Of a DNA stretch of 52,841 bases, positions 15,915-25,867 are shown in pieces; the first letter of the stretch is position 1, and every line of letters starts with the position of its first letter. The DNA is from an uncultured bacterium (GTDB lineage Bacteria; Bacillota; Clostridia; Oscillospirales; Oscillospiraceae), in NCBI GenBank assembly GCA_946056135.1, contig CAMGIN010000005.1:1-52841 (forward strand), written 5' to 3'. Under the pieces are notes generated by a model, which had not been told where the DNA came from, searched no databases, and saw only the letters and a program-made list of their open reading frames with translations. The position numbers and the translations under genes are program-made.

Positions 15915-17810
15915 TTATTCGGAATCGTCAGTACTTTCCGCGCTCTCCTGGAAGCGGTCAAACAGGGCGGTAGCGGAGGCTTCCGTCACTTCCTCGCCCT
16001 TCATCATCTCCTCGAACTGCTCGCCGGTCATGGATTCCTTGTCCAGCAGGAACTGCACCACCTGATGTAGTTTCTCCGCGTTATCCGTCAGGATCTGCCT
16101 GCAGTGGTCATATGCCTTGTCGATGAGGGCCTTGACCTCGTCGTCGATGGTTCCGGCCACCTTCTCGGAATAGCTCTTGGTGGTCTGGTAGTCCCGGCCA
16201 ATGAAGACCTCGCCGCCGTCCAGATAGGACACCGTGCCCAGCTTCTCGCACATGCCGTAGCGGGCCACCATATCCCGTGCCAGCTTGGTAGCGCGGTCAA
16301 TGTCATTGGAAGCACCCACGGAGATATCTCCCAGGAACAGAGCCTCCGCCACACGACCGCCCAGCAGGGCCACAATCTGCTCGTACATCTGGTTCCGGGT
16401 CAGGTTGGCGCTGTCATCCTGGGGCAGATACCAGGTAGCCCCCAGAGACTGGCCCCGGGGAATGATGGAGATGTGCCGCACCGGGTCATGGGTGGGCAGG
16501 CAGTACATGGCAATGGCATGGCCTGCCTCGTGGATGGCAGTCTCCTTCAGATCCTTGCGGGTCTGGACCCGGCTCTTTTTCGCCGGGCCTGCGGTGATTT
16601 TCATCAGGGCCTCGTTCAGATCCTCCATGGTCAGCACCGGGCGGTTCTCCCGGGCAGCCGTGATGGCAGCTTCGTTTAAGAGGTTACTCAAGTCCGCACC
16701 GGTAAAGCCCGCCGTGGAACGGGCCACGGTCTTCAGGCTGACGGAGGCGTCCAGCTTCTTATCCCTGGCGTGAACCTTCAGGATCTCCTCCCGGCCCTTC
16801 ACGTCGGGACGGCCCACCTGAATCTGGCGGTCAAACCGACCGGGCCGCAGCAGGGCAGGATCCAGAATGTCGGGGCGGTTGGTGGCTGCCAGGACAATGA
16901 CGCCCTCGGTACGGGAGAAACCGTCCATCTCCACCAGCATCTGGTTCAGGGTCTGCTCCTTCTCGTCATGGCCGCCGCCCAGACCGGAGCCGCGCTTCCG
17001 GCCTACAGCGTCGATCTCGTCAATGAAGATAATGGCAGGGGCAATCTTCTTGGCCTGCTCAAACAGGTCACGGACACGGCTGGCACCGACGCCCACATAC
17101 ATCTCCACAAAGTCAGAGCCGGAAATGGACAGGAATTGGACCCCTGCCTCTCCTGCTACCGCTCTGGCCAGCAGCGTCTTGCCGGTGCCGGGAGGGCCCA
17201 CCAGCAAAATGCCGTGGGGAATCCGGGCGCCGATCTCGGTGAATTTCTCGGGATTTTTCAGGAAGTCCACAACCTCCTGAAGCTCCTCCTTCTCCTCGTC
17301 CGCACCGGCCACATCGTCAAAGGTGACCTTTTTTCCGTCCGGCACCCCCAGCACCGTTCGTGCCTTGCCGAAGTTGTTCAGGGGATTTCCGCTGTTGGCA
17401 CGGTTCATAAGCATGGTCCAGGCAAACAACAGCACCAAGCCCACCACCAGCAGGGGCAGAATCAGATCGTAGGGGGAGTAGCTCTTTTCCGGCACGAAGT
17501 GATAGCTCTCCAGCACACCGGATTCCTTCTGTGCCTGGAGCAGGTCGTTCATCTCCAGGCGGAAAATCTCAGGATCCGCCAGGGATGTGGTGACAGTGGT
17601 CTCCCCATTGTAGGGAGCGCGGAGGTACAGCGTAATGGCTTGATCCTTCACCACAAACTTGCGAACCTGCTCCTGACGGAACAGCTCCGTAACCTGAGAG
17701 TAGGGGATCTGGTTCTGATCCCCCCCGAACAGGTTGTTCGCCCAGGAGAAGATCACCACCAGCAGCACCAGGTAAATAATCAGAGGTATGAATCGATTAC
17801 GGTTTTTCAA
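15915..17810 (-). CDS. ftsH: ATP-dependent zinc metalloprotease FtsH
   Basis: A 631-residue membrane AAA+ protease that degrades misfolded membrane proteins and unstable regulators. The layout is two membrane helices (about 7-25 and 114-135) around an external domain, the AAA module with Walker A GPPGTGKT at 205-212, Walker [10 protein letters not shown] and the second region of homology ([19 protein letters not shown]), then the zinc site HEAGH at 427-431 with the third ligand further on. The C-terminal tail is acidic. The start is TTG at 17810, with TAAGGAGAA (17816-17824) upstream. It follows hpt by 11 bases; tilS-hpt-ftsH is the conserved Firmicute order. Confidence 0.97.
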   Translation of the reverse strand: MKNRNRFIPLIIYLVLLVVIFSWANNLFGGDQNQIPYSQVTELFRQEQVRKFVVKDQAITLYLRAPYNGETTVTTSLADPEIFRLEMNDLLQAQKESGVLESYHFVPEKSYSPYDLILPLLVVGLVLLFAWTMLMNRANSGNPLNNFGKARTVLGVPDGKKVTFDDVAGADEEKEELQEVVDFLKNPEKFTEIGARIPHGILLVGPPGTGKTLLARAVAGEAGVQFLSISGSDFVEMYVGVGASRVRDLFEQAKKIAPAIIFIDEIDAVGRKRGSGLGGGHDEKEQTLNQMLVEMDGFSRTEGVIVLAATNRPDILDPALLRPGRFDRQIQVGRPDVKGREEILKVHARDKKLDASVSLKTVARSTAGFTGADLSNLLNEAAITAARENRPVLTMEDLNEALMKITAGPAKKSRVQTRKDLKETAIHEAGHAIAMYCLPTHDPVRHISIIPRGQSLGATWYLPQDDSANLTRNQMYEQIVALLGGRVAEALFLGDISVGASNDIDRATKLARDMVARYGMCEKLGTVSYLDGGEVFIGRDYQTTKSYSEKVAGTIDDEVKALIDKAYDHCRQILTDNAEKLHQVVQFLLDKESMTGEQFEEMMKGEEVTEASATALFDRFQESAESTDDSE

Positions 17811-17821
17811 TTGGGTTCTCC

Positions 17822-18364
17822 TTATTTTTCATATACTTCCGGCTTCAGAACCCCGATATAAGGCAGATTCCGGTATTTTTCGTTGTAATCCAGGCCATAG
17901 CCCACCACGAAGGCATTGGGAATGGTAAAGCCCACATAGTCCGCCTGCAGCGTGATACCGGGCTTGCGGCGTTCGGGCTTGTCCAGCAGGGTGCAGATTT
18001 TCAGGGAAGCGGGTTCCTTTTCCTTCAGGTGCTTTACCGTAAAGTCCAGGGAATTACCCGTGTCATAGATGTCCTCAAGGATCAGCACATGGCGGCCCCT
18101 GATATTGGCGGTCACATCCTGCCGCACAAGCATATTTCCAGTGGAATTGGCACCCGCATAAGAGGACAGCCACATGAAGTCCATCTGGCAGGAGACTTTG
18201 ATTTGCCGGATCATGTCTGCGTAAAACACCACCACGCCCTTCAGGACGCCCACGATGACGGGGTTTTTGTCCGCGTACTCGGCGGTGAGCACTTCGCCCA
18301 GCTCCCGGATCCGGTTCTGGATCTGTGCTTCGGTCAGGAGGATCTGCTGAATGTCATTTTCCAT
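17822..18364 (-). CDS. hpt: Hypoxanthine phosphoribosyltransferase
   Basis: A 180-residue type I phosphoribosyltransferase, joining hypoxanthine or guanine to PRPP in purine salvage. The PRPP loop VLILEDIYDTGNSL has E97-D98; the flexible loop region (SSYAGANSTGN, about 68-77) and the base-binding end (DYVGFTIPNAFVVGYGLDYNEKYRNLPYIG) are typical. The length is standard. ATG 18364 lies between tilS and ftsH; in Bacillus Hpt and TilS also form a regulatory complex acting on ftsH, and the same neighbourhood is seen here. Confidence 0.96.
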   Translation of the reverse strand: MENDIQQILLTEAQIQNRIRELGEVLTAEYADKNPVIVGVLKGVVVFYADMIRQIKVSCQMDFMWLSSYAGANSTGNMLVRQDVTANIRGRHVLILEDIYDTGNSLDFTVKHLKEKEPASLKICTLLDKPERRKPGITLQADYVGFTIPNAFVVGYGLDYNEKYRNLPYIGVLKPEVYEK

Positions 18365-18414
18365 TATCGTCTACTCTCCCTTTTTTGTTTCGCAGCAATT
18401 GAACTGCTGGATCA

Positions 18415-19680
18415 TTACTCTGTTCTTTCAAAATGGACTTGCACCGCGGGCAGCGCATCCGCAGCCCGGTCCACACTGACGCCGATACCATACGCCCCCA
18501 GAATTCCTGCTTCGTCGCAAAGCACCGGGATCCGAAGCCGCTCCGCCGCCGGAATTTTCCTGTCGATGAAGAGCTTCTTCAGGCTCTTGCTGCCGCCGGA
18601 CAGCCGGATCACATCGCCGCTCTGCCGGGAACGGAGGGTCATTTCGCCCTTTGGGACTACCGTGAAGGTGTCATTGGTATTGCAAATTTCCGCAGCCGGG
18701 ACGCAGGTGATCCGCAATCCCGGAAGGATGACCTCCCCGGGACAGGTCAGGGTCACAGCTTCCAGAGGGCCGCTCTCCCGCAGCGCCTCCAGCGTGTCAT
18801 AGTTCCGGGCGATGGTCACACCGCCGGGGAAGCTGGCCCGGGCGGAGGGTTTATCCGAATATAGCAGCGCTTCCGCCAGAGCAATGTGGATGTCCTCCGG
18901 TTCCTTGACGCCGCTTTGTTTCAAAAAACACTCCAGCACCCGGCTTCGCAGGGCACTGGGCATGGATTTCAAGGTCTCTACTGTGGGAAGAATTTCAAAA
19001 TTCGCCTGGGAGGAGAGACATTCCTCGTCTTTCCTCAGCCGCAGGGCCATCTGGGATAGGTTTTCCGCCAGCCGGGGATTCTCCGCTGTCAGCAATGGCA
19101 TCACATGGTGGCGGATCCGGTTTCGCAGGAAAGCATCCGTTTCATTGGAACTGTCCTCCACATGGCTCAAGCACCAACTGTCCAGGAACATTTCCGCCTC
19201 CTGCCGGGTGACGGTGAGCATGGGGCGGATCAGCTTTCCCCGGACCGGAGCAATGCCGCCGAGGCCCTTCAGCCCGGTGCCCCGGACCAAATGCATCAGC
19301 ACCGTTTCCGCGTTGTCATCAGCGGTGTGGGCCGTGGCGATCTTCCCTTCCAGCCCCAGCAGGAAGCCGTACCGGGAATCCCTCGCGGCAGCCTCCAGTC
19401 CCTTTTCCCCGGGAATCACCTTGCCGGAGCCCACATGCAGCGGAATTTCAAAACGCTGACACAGGGAACGGACAAAGGCCTCGTCCCGGTCCGATTCTTC
19501 CCCTCGGAGCCGGTGATTAAAATGGGCGGCCTCCAAATGGAAGCTCCCCTTTTCTTTCAGAAGGTACAGGGCAAACAACAGCGCCACGGAGTCCGTCCCG
19601 CCGGAAACGGCACAGACGACGGTGTCCCCAGGGGAGATCAGCCCCTGCTGCCGGATGAAGTCCCAAAGCTTATTCAGCAT
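18415..19680 (-). CDS. tilS: tRNA(Ile) lysidine synthetase
   Basis: A 421-residue N-type ATP pyrophosphatase that converts C34 of tRNA-Ile(CAU) to lysidine, so that AUA is read as isoleucine. The PP-loop SGGTDS is at 26-31, followed by HFNHRLRGEESDRDEAFV and the AHTADDNAETVLMHLVRGTGLKGL block, then the C-terminal TilS domains (SGDVIRLSGGSKSLKKLFIDRKIPAAERLRIPVLCDEAG). ATG 19680 overlaps the end of dnaB by 11 bases, suggesting coupled translation; the longer frame to 19701 has no better site and adds non-conserved residues. Confidence 0.95.
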   Translation of the reverse strand: MLNKLWDFIRQQGLISPGDTVVCAVSGGTDSVALLFALYLLKEKGSFHLEAAHFNHRLRGEESDRDEAFVRSLCQRFEIPLHVGSGKVIPGEKGLEAAARDSRYGFLLGLEGKIATAHTADDNAETVLMHLVRGTGLKGLGGIAPVRGKLIRPMLTVTRQEAEMFLDSWCLSHVEDSSNETDAFLRNRIRHHVMPLLTAENPRLAENLSQMALRLRKDEECLSSQANFEILPTVETLKSMPSALRSRVLECFLKQSGVKEPEDIHIALAEALLYSDKPSARASFPGGVTIARNYDTLEALRESGPLEAVTLTCPGEVILPGLRITCVPAAEICNTNDTFTVVPKGEMTLRSRQSGDVIRLSGGSKSLKKLFIDRKIPAAERLRIPVLCDEAGILGAYGIGVSVDRAADALPAVQVHFERTE

Positions 19681-21007
19681 GCTTCCACTCCCGGTCGGCA
19701 AAGGTCTGGTACTGGCCGATCCATTGCAGCTTCACCGCGCCGGTCTCGCCGTGGCGGTTCTTGGCAACAATGCACTCGGCCACGCCCTTGTCCTCGGTGT
19801 TTTCGTTGTAGTATTCGTCCCGGTACAGGAACATAACGGAGTCCGCGTCCTGCTCGATGGCGCCGGATTCCCGAAGGTCCGACAGAATCGGCCGCTTGTC
19901 GGTACGGCTCTCCACCGCACGGGACAACTGGCTCAGGCAGATGACAGGGACGTTCAGCTCCTTGGCCATGATCTTCAAAGACCGGGATATCTCGCCCACC
20001 ACCACCACGCGGTTTTCGTTGTTCTTTCCGTAACCGGAGCCCTGCATCAGCTGCAGATAGTCGATGATTACCAGGCCAAGATTGTCCAGGCGGCGGCACT
20101 TGGCGTTGATGTCCGCCACAGTGACGGAGGGGTTGTCATCAATCCGGATGTCCGTCTGGCTTAAAGCGGCGGAGGCCATGCACAGCTTGGTCCACTCCTC
20201 CTCGCTGAGCTTGCCGGTAGCCAATTTCTGCAGCTCGATAAAGCTTTCATTGGCCAGCAGACGCATGGCCAGCTGCTCCCGGGACATTTCCAGGTTGAAG
20301 ATCGCTACGGTCTTCTTGTATTTTTTGGCAACATTGACACCGATATTCAACGCGAAGGCGGATTTGCCCATAGCGGGACGGGCAGCAATCAGCAAAAGGT
20401 CAGACTTGTTCAGACCGTTGATCCTGGTGTCCAGGTCCCGCAGGCCCGTGGACAAACCGGGAATCATGGAATCGGACTGGGCCAGCTCCGTCAGGTGGTC
20501 GAAGACCCGGTGCAGCGTGGTGCCGATATGCTCCAGGCTGTCCCCCCGCTCGCCCTTGCGCAGGGCGTAAATCTTCTTCTCGGCGGACTCCAGCATTTCT
20601 GCCGGGGTGCCCACCTCTTCGTAGACCATTTCGGTAATCTCCGTGGCCGCCTGGTTCAGGCCCCGGAGCATGGCTTTTTCTCGGACAATGTTGGCATAGC
20701 GCACCACATTGGCAGCGGTAGGGGTAATCTCCATAAGCTGCAGGATGTAGTCCCGGGAATTGTCGTGGTAATAGCCCAGCTCCTTCAGCTTGTCCAGCAC
20801 CGTCACCGGGTCTATCGTCTGGGAGAAATTGAACATGGTATAGATGGCTTCATAAATCTCCCGATTCTGGGTCAGGAAAAAGTCCTCGGGCTTTACGATG
20901 CCAACCACATCAGTGATACAGCGGCTGTCTATGAGAATCGCGCCCAAAACAGACTGCTCCGCCTCCAGAGACTGGGGCGGCTGCCGCTGCAGCAGTTCTT
21001 CATCCAT
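19670..21007 (-). CDS. dnaB: Replicative DNA helicase
   Basis: A 445-residue DnaB-family hexameric helicase that unwinds the fork and recruits primase. It has the N-terminal primase-binding domain ([16 protein letters not shown]...), a linker helix and the RecA-like motor with Walker [10 protein letters not shown] at about 209-217, Walker B [10 protein letters not shown] and the [24 protein letters not shown]-like C-terminal block. The gene order rplI-dnaB is common in Firmicutes (Bacillus dnaC). ATG 21007 follows AAAGGAGAA. No intein is present. Confidence 0.96.
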   Translation of the reverse strand: [445 protein letters not shown]

Positions 21008-21044
21008 GTTGTCTTCTCCTTTCTTTAATAATCAGGTATATACT

Positions 21045-21136
21045 CCGCAGGGGCCGATGTGCCTCAACTGGCCCCTACGGAACAGCCATTAGTTGACGAC
21101 ATTGGGACGCACGGGAGGGTCAGTGACCCTCCCCTA
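21045..21136. repeat. Two GTAGGGG-type palindromes between rplI and dnaB
   Basis: The first (21045-21080) has arms CCGCAGGGGCC and GGCCCCTACGG. The second (21113-21136) is the near-perfect palindrome GGGAGGGTCA-G-TGACCCTCCC followed by CTACA. Both carry the GTAGGGG edge on the minus strand. They may also act as mRNA processing or stalling hairpins within the operon. Confidence 0.7.
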
Positions 21137-21156
21137 CAGTGGACGTAATGTAGGAG

Positions 21157-21600
21157 TTACGCCTCGACGATCTTCACTGTCAGGGGCGCGGAAATCTCGT
21201 AGCCCAGCTTGCAGGTGACAGTGTAGGTGCCCACATTCTTGATGGGCTCCGCAATGACGATCTTCCGCTTATCCAGCTTGATGCCGGTCTTGGCCAAAGC
21301 GTCGGCGATCTCCTGGTTGGTGACGGAGCCGAACAGCCTCCCCGCGCCGCCGCCCTTGGCAGTGACGGTGACGGTCATTTCCCGCAGCTGCTTGGAAATC
21401 GCCATAGCCTCCGCCTTCTCCCGGGCGATGCGCTCCTGGGTGGCCTTGTCATTCATCTTCATGGTATTGATGGCATCCGGGGTAGCCTCAATGGCCAGCT
21501 TCCTGGGCAGCATGAAGTTCCGCGCGTAGCCGTCGGAAACCTCCAGCATCTGTCCTTTCTTGCCCTTGCCCTTCACATCCTGCAATAAAATAACTTTCAT
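21157..21600 (-). CDS. rplI: 50S ribosomal protein L9
   Basis: A 147-residue L9, the elongated two-domain protein bound at the base of the L1 stalk, which helps hold the reading frame. The N-terminal domain has [32 protein letters not shown], the family signature, followed by a long helix (about 45-75) and the C-terminal domain with [23 protein letters not shown] 21600 has AAGGAGAAAATCACG before it; the frame extends upstream through a repeat but without conserved sequence. It lies between gdpP and dnaB in the minus-strand operon. Confidence 0.97.
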   Translation of the reverse strand: MKVILLQDVKGKGKKGQMLEVSDGYARNFMLPRKLAIEATPDAINTMKMNDKATQERIAREKAEAMAISKQLREMTVTVTAKGGGAGRLFGSVTNQEIADALAKTGIKLDKRKIVIAEPIKNVGTYTVTCKLGYEISAPLTVKIVEA

Positions 21601-21623
21601 CGTGATTTTCTCCTTAGTATTAT

Positions 21624-21691
21624 AGATATAAGATATGAGATTCGAGATATAAGATATTGTGGAGAATAGGATATCTTGTATCTTACATCTC
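21624..21691. repeat. Seven-base phased repeat with opposed arm (AGATATA type)
   Basis: Five consecutive heptamers AGATATA, AGATATG, AGATTCG, AGATATA, AGATATT occupy 21624-21658. Opposed units ATATCTT, GTATCTT, ACATCTC occupy 21671-21691. The two arms can pair around a short loop. The array lies between gdpP and rplI. Confidence 0.75.
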
Positions 21692-21701
21692 AAAAAGGTA
21701 T

Positions 21702-23678
21702 TTACTCCTCGTAGAACTTATCGATGGACGCAACCAGCTTATCCAGAGCGTCCTTGACGTTGGTGTCCTTCATCTGGGCGCCTGCGGTAGCCGTGTTGCC
21801 CCCGCCGCCCAAAGGCTCCAGGATCATCTGCACATTGGCAGAGCCGATACTCCGTGCGGAAATAATAACCTGATCTCCATCCGGGTACATGACAAAAGAG
21901 GCGGTAATGCCGGAAATATTCAGCAGCTCATCCGCCGCCTGGGCCGCCAGGACCCGGGTAGTGGTGGTGTTCAGCGCCGCAATGGCAATCTCCTGGCGGT
22001 AGAGCCGGGAGGACTTGATGATCTGATACTTTGCCATGGTGTCCTGGAAGTCGTTCTGCAGCAGCTTCTTGACCTCCGTGGGGTCCGCGCCCATTCTCCG
22101 CAAAGCGGCGGCCGCCTCAAAAGTGCGTTCCCCGGTGCGGACGTTGAAGAACTTGGTGTCCAGACAGATACCTGCCAGCAGGCACTTGGCCTCGATGGGC
22201 AGCATGTCCTGCTTCTCTACCGCATAGGACAGGAGCTCTGTCACCAGCTCGGCAGCGGAGGAGGCGTAGGTCTCATGGAGATTGACTACCACAGGGCTGA
22301 TATAGTCCGCCGCCCGGCGGTGATGGTCAATGACGCAGACCTTGGAAATTGCCTCCAGCAGCGGCTGGCACTCCACCTGATCCGGCCGGTTGGTATCCAC
22401 CACGATCAGAATGCTGCGGTTATCCGCCATCAGCAAGGCATCCTGTCCGGAGATGAAAACATCCTTATATTGGGGCTCCGCCTGGATCTCCTCAATGAGC
22501 TTCCCGGCAGCGTTTTTCTCCAGGTCGATGACAATGTTGCACTTTTTGCCTTTTTTCCGGCACAGGCAGCACACGCCGATAGCCGCGCCCACGGCGTCCA
22601 GGTCGGCGTTTTTGTGGCCCATGATGAACACATGGCCGCTCTGACCGATCAGCTCCATCAGGGAGTTAGCGGTGACGCGGGAGCGAACCTTGCTGCGGTA
22701 ATCCGCCTCGGTGCTGCGGCCGCCGTAGAAGGTGAAGTTCAGCCGGTCCTTAATGACCGCCTGGTCGCCGCCCCGGCTCAGGGCCATTTCAATGCCCAGG
22801 GCCGCAAAGTCATAGCTCTCCTCAAAATCCGCGCCGTCCACGCCCAGGCCAATGGAGATGGAAGCAGGCAGTCCGGTGGGGCTGACCACCTCATGGATCT
22901 TCTCCAGCAGAGAGAACTTATCCTCGGTGGCCCGCTGCAGATCCCGCTTCTCAAAGATGAACAGGAACCGGTTGCGCTCAAGCTTGCGCAGCAGTCCGTT
23001 GTAACCGTCAGTCCACTCGGTGATGGTGTCGCCCAGCTTGGCGTTCAGAGCGGAGATGGCGTTTTCCGTCAGGTTCTTGGTCAGCTCCTCATAGTTGTCA
23101 ATGAGGATGATGGAAACCACAGGGCGGGAGCGGATATATTCGTCCCGAACCTGGTACAGCTCCGTCAGATCGCTGAAATACAGGACCCCCAGCATGGTGC
23201 CCTTGCTGTCCTCGGCCCGGATGGTGGTGCCGTAGACCCGATAGCGGCGGGAGCCCAGCGTCACATCCTGGGGGCACTCGGTTTTGCCGGAAGCCAGCCA
23301 GTCCGTGCTGAAGCCGGGAAGAATCTCGTCCAAATCCTGCTCCATCATGGTATCCGCATACCCAGTCAGCTGGCTGAAGCGGTGGTTGGCCCAGATAATG
23401 CCGCCGTCTCCCAGCCGGGCCAGTACCGCAGGCAGCGGGCTTTCCCCTTGGCTGGTGGCCTCCATGGTGTTGGAAGCATCCTGAATATACTTCTGAATTT
23501 GACGGTTTCGCCGGCTGCGGTTCATGATATAAGCCATGAACACCAACAGTGTCACACCAGTCTCCCCGGCGGCCAGCCAATACTGTCCCGTCAGCAGCGC
23601 TGCCGCGCAGAACGCCGCCATGACCAAAAAATACAACCCCATTCCGGGCCGTAACAGTCTTCCCAGTTTTCGTCTCAC
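21702..23678 (-). CDS. gdpP: Cyclic-di-AMP phosphodiesterase (DHH/DHHA1), GdpP
   Basis: A 658-residue membrane phosphodiesterase that hydrolyses c-di-AMP to pApA and so sets osmotic and wall homeostasis. Two membrane helices (about 14-52) are followed by a PAS domain (about 85-185), a degenerate GGDEF domain (about 185-310, no GGDEF sequence) and a DHH-DHHA1 phosphoesterase with [24 protein letters not shown] and VIDHHRRA as metal motifs; a glycine-rich [12 protein letters not shown] lies near the end. The start is GTG at 23678, ten bases after AAGGAGG. It heads the minus-strand operon and has its own promoter. Confidence 0.95.
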   Translation of the reverse strand: MRRKLGRLLRPGMGLYFLVMAAFCAAALLTGQYWLAAGETGVTLLVFMAYIMNRSRRNRQIQKYIQDASNTMEATSQGESPLPAVLARLGDGGIIWANHRFSQLTGYADTMMEQDLDEILPGFSTDWLASGKTECPQDVTLGSRRYRVYGTTIRAEDSKGTMLGVLYFSDLTELYQVRDEYIRSRPVVSIILIDNYEELTKNLTENAISALNAKLGDTITEWTDGYNGLLRKLERNRFLFIFEKRDLQRATEDKFSLLEKIHEVVSPTGLPASISIGLGVDGADFEESYDFAALGIEMALSRGGDQAVIKDRLNFTFYGGRSTEADYRSKVRSRVTANSLMELIGQSGHVFIMGHKNADLDAVGAAIGVCCLCRKKGKKCNIVIDLEKNAAGKLIEEIQAEPQYKDVFISGQDALLMADNRSILIVVDTNRPDQVECQPLLEAISKVCVIDHHRRAADYISPVVVNLHETYASSAAELVTELLSYAVEKQDMLPIEAKCLLAGICLDTKFFNVRTGERTFEAAAALRRMGADPTEVKKLLQNDFQDTMAKYQIIKSSRLYRQEIAIAALNTTTTRVLAAQAADELLNISGITASFVMYPDGDQVIISARSIGSANVQMILEPLGGGGNTATAGAQMKDTNVKDALDKLVASIDKFYEE

Positions 23679-23760
23679 TTGCTTCCCGCCTCCTTATGGC
23701 AACGGTATGGCGAATCCCCAATGCCGAGCGCTGCTGCGTTTAGCGCATACTATACCCGCT

Positions 23761-23789
23761 ATTATAGCAAATCCAACCAAATCCTGCAA
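23761..23789 (-). promoter_or_regulatory. Promoter of gdpP
   Basis: On the minus strand TTGCAG (23784-23789), 17-base spacer, TATAAT (23761-23766). Confidence 0.8.
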
Positions 23790-23831
23790 CAGGTTTTCCC
23801 GGATTTCCGTAAAAAACCATTCAAAAATAAT

Positions 23832-23862
23832 GGTATACTTTTTCATGATTTTGTGTTATACT
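23832..23862 (+). promoter_or_regulatory. Two possible extended -10 promoters ahead of RNase J
   Basis: TGGTATACT (23832-23839 region) and TGTTATACT (23854-23862) fit extended -10 elements; neither has a good -35. The leader to the start codon would be about 180 bases, with one GC hairpin (CCGGG...CCCGG, about 23878-23898). I see no other gene in 23679-24050. Confidence 0.45.
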
Positions 23863-24050
23863 ATGTGTCGATGGCGCCGGGATGGGCTGGACCCGGGCAT
23901 TTCAAATTCAGCGGCTGACGATGCCGCGTAAAACGCATTTTTGCAGGCATTTTCCCAAAAAAGGCGATTCAGGGCCGGATTTTGGGCATATGGCTGCCTG
24001 TTTGTTATGCCTGTCTACCAAAGACAGCAAAAATCGAAAGGAGTATTTTT

Positions 24051-25706
24051 TTGGCAGAAAAACTGAAAATTATCCCTCTGGGCGGTCTGGATGAGATCGG
24101 CAAGAACATCACCGTCCTGGAGTACGGCAAGGACATGATCGTGGTGGACTGCGGCGTGGGCTTCCCCGAGGAGGACATGTACGGCGTGGATCTGGTGATC
24201 CCGGACTTCTCCTACCTGGTGGAGAACCAGAAAAAGCTGCGGGGCTTCTTCATCACCCACGGCCACGAGGACCATATCGGTTCCATTCCCTACGCCATGC
24301 GGGAAATAAACTGTCCCATCCATGGCACCGCTATGACCAACGGCCTGATTAAGCTGAAGCTGGAGGAACACCGGCTGGCAGACAAGGTCAAGCTCATCAC
24401 CCACAAGCCCGGCGACGTGGTGAAGGCCGGATGTTTCAGCGTGGAATTCATCCATGTGAATCACTCCATCGCCGACGCGGTGGCGTTTGCCATCCGCACC
24501 CCTGTGGGCACCGTGGTCTTTACCGGCGACTTCAAGATCGATCCCACCGCCAAGGACGGCATGATGGATCTGGCCCGGCTGGGCGAGCTGGGCAACCAGG
24601 GTGTCCTGGCGCTGCTGGCGGACTCCACCAATGTAGAGCGCAGCGGCTACACCCCCAGCGAAAACCTGGTGGCGGAGAGCCTGGACCGGCAGTTCAAGAA
24701 CTGCGACCAGCGAATCATCGTCACCACCTTTGCCTCCAACATGCACCGCATTCAGTCCATCCTGAACACCGCCCAGCGCTACGGCCGGAAGGTGGCCGTC
24801 ACCGGGCGCAGCATGGAGAATATGCTGAAGGTGGCCCAGGAGCTGGGGTATCTGAAGGTGAAGCAGGGCACCATTGTGGACCTGGCTTCCATCAAGAGCA
24901 TCCCCAAGAACAAGCTGGTCATCGTCTCCACCGGCTCCCAGGGCGAGAACATGTCCGCCCTGTACCGCATGGCCTTCGACACCCACAAGCAGGTGGAAGT
25001 CACCGCCGGGGACCGGATCATCATCTCCGCCTCCGCCATTCCCGGCAACGAGAAGGCCATCTCCAAGATCATCAACGAGCTGTACCGCAAGGGCGCCGAT
25101 GTGGTCTACGAAAAGAGCGAGGGCCTCCACGTCTCCGGACATGCCTGCCAGGAGGAGCTGAAGATCGTCCACGCCCTTGTCAAGCCCAAATTCTTCCTGC
25201 CCGTCCACGGCGAGCAGCGTCACCTGCAGATTCACTCCAAGCTTGCCCAGCAGATGGGCATGAACCCCCGGAACATCCACATTGGGGAGCTGGGCACCGT
25301 GTTCGAGCTCACCGCCAAGACCTGCAAAGCAAACGGCACCGTTACCGCAGGCAAGGTCTTCGTGGACGGCATCGGTGTAGGCGATGTGGGCAGTGTGGTT
25401 CTGCGGGATCGCAAGCACCTGGCTGAGGACGGCATGATCGTGGTGTGCGTGAACCTCAGCGCCGAGGATGGCAGCGTGGTCACCGGCCCGGACATCATCA
25501 CCCGGGGCTTCATCTACGTGAAGGAGTCCGAGGAACTGATGGATGCGCTGCAGAATGTGGCTATGGAGGCCATCGAACGCTGCCAGCGAAAGCACGTCCG
25601 GGAGTGGTCCACCATCAAGTCCGCCATCAAGAACGACCTGAGCGGCTACCTGTACAAGGCCACCAAGCGCAATCCCATGATTTTGCCGGTGATTTCGGAA
25701 GTATAA
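24051..25706 (+). CDS. rnjA: Ribonuclease J
   Basis: A 551-residue metallo-beta-lactamase/beta-CASP ribonuclease with 5'-3' exonuclease and endonuclease action in mRNA decay and rRNA maturation. The metal motif is THGHEDHIG (H70, H72, D74, H75); D-S-T-N-V-E, the beta-CASP blocks (TTFASNMHRIQ, STGSQGE, SASAIPGNEKAI) and HVSGHACQEE-LKIVHALVKPKFFLPVHGE follow. The start is TTG at 24051, seven bases after AAAGGAG (24037-24043), giving MAEKLKIIPLGGLDEIGKN; the frame upstream is not conserved. J1 and J2 cannot be told apart with certainty here. A heptamer array follows. Confidence 0.95.
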   Translation: MAEKLKIIPLGGLDEIGKNITVLEYGKDMIVVDCGVGFPEEDMYGVDLVIPDFSYLVENQKKLRGFFITHGHEDHIGSIPYAMREINCPIHGTAMTNGLIKLKLEEHRLADKVKLITHKPGDVVKAGCFSVEFIHVNHSIADAVAFAIRTPVGTVVFTGDFKIDPTAKDGMMDLARLGELGNQGVLALLADSTNVERSGYTPSENLVAESLDRQFKNCDQRIIVTTFASNMHRIQSILNTAQRYGRKVAVTGRSMENMLKVAQELGYLKVKQGTIVDLASIKSIPKNKLVIVSTGSQGENMSALYRMAFDTHKQVEVTAGDRIIISASAIPGNEKAISKIINELYRKGADVVYEKSEGLHVSGHACQEELKIVHALVKPKFFLPVHGEQRHLQIHSKLAQQMGMNPRNIHIGELGTVFELTAKTCKANGTVTAGKVFVDGIGVGDVGSVVLRDRKHLAEDGMIVVCVNLSAEDGSVVTGPDIITRGFIYVKESEELMDALQNVAMEAIERCQRKHVREWSTIKSAIKNDLSGYLYKATKRNPMILPVISEV

Positions 25707-25715
25707 ACAGAAAGC

Positions 25716-25854
25716 AAATGCTGAATGCAGAATGCTGAATGCAGAATGCAGAATGCTGAATGCTGAATGATTGTATCCCTTCGGGATAGATTGAAATTCA
25801 TCCCCTGAGGGGATACTTTCATTCAGCATTCAGCATTTAGCATTCAGCATTTCG
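25716..25854. repeat. Seven-base phased repeat with opposed arms (GAATGCT/GAATGCA type)
   Basis: Eight units run from 25716 to 25771 (AAATGCT, GAATGCA, GAATGCT, GAATGCA and so on to GAATGAT). Opposed units ATTCAGC, ATTCAGC, ATTTAGC, ATTCAGC begin at 25821. Between them are two small hairpins, TATCCC-TTC-GGGATA and ATCCCC-TGA-GGGGAT. The array ends next to the ribosome binding site of the Dus gene. Confidence 0.85.
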
Positions 25855-25867
25855 TTGGAGTATTTTT

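Noticed and set aside
25716-25854. Possible CRISPR array
   Set aside because: The repeats are seven bases long and adjacent, with no spacers, and no cas genes are nearby.
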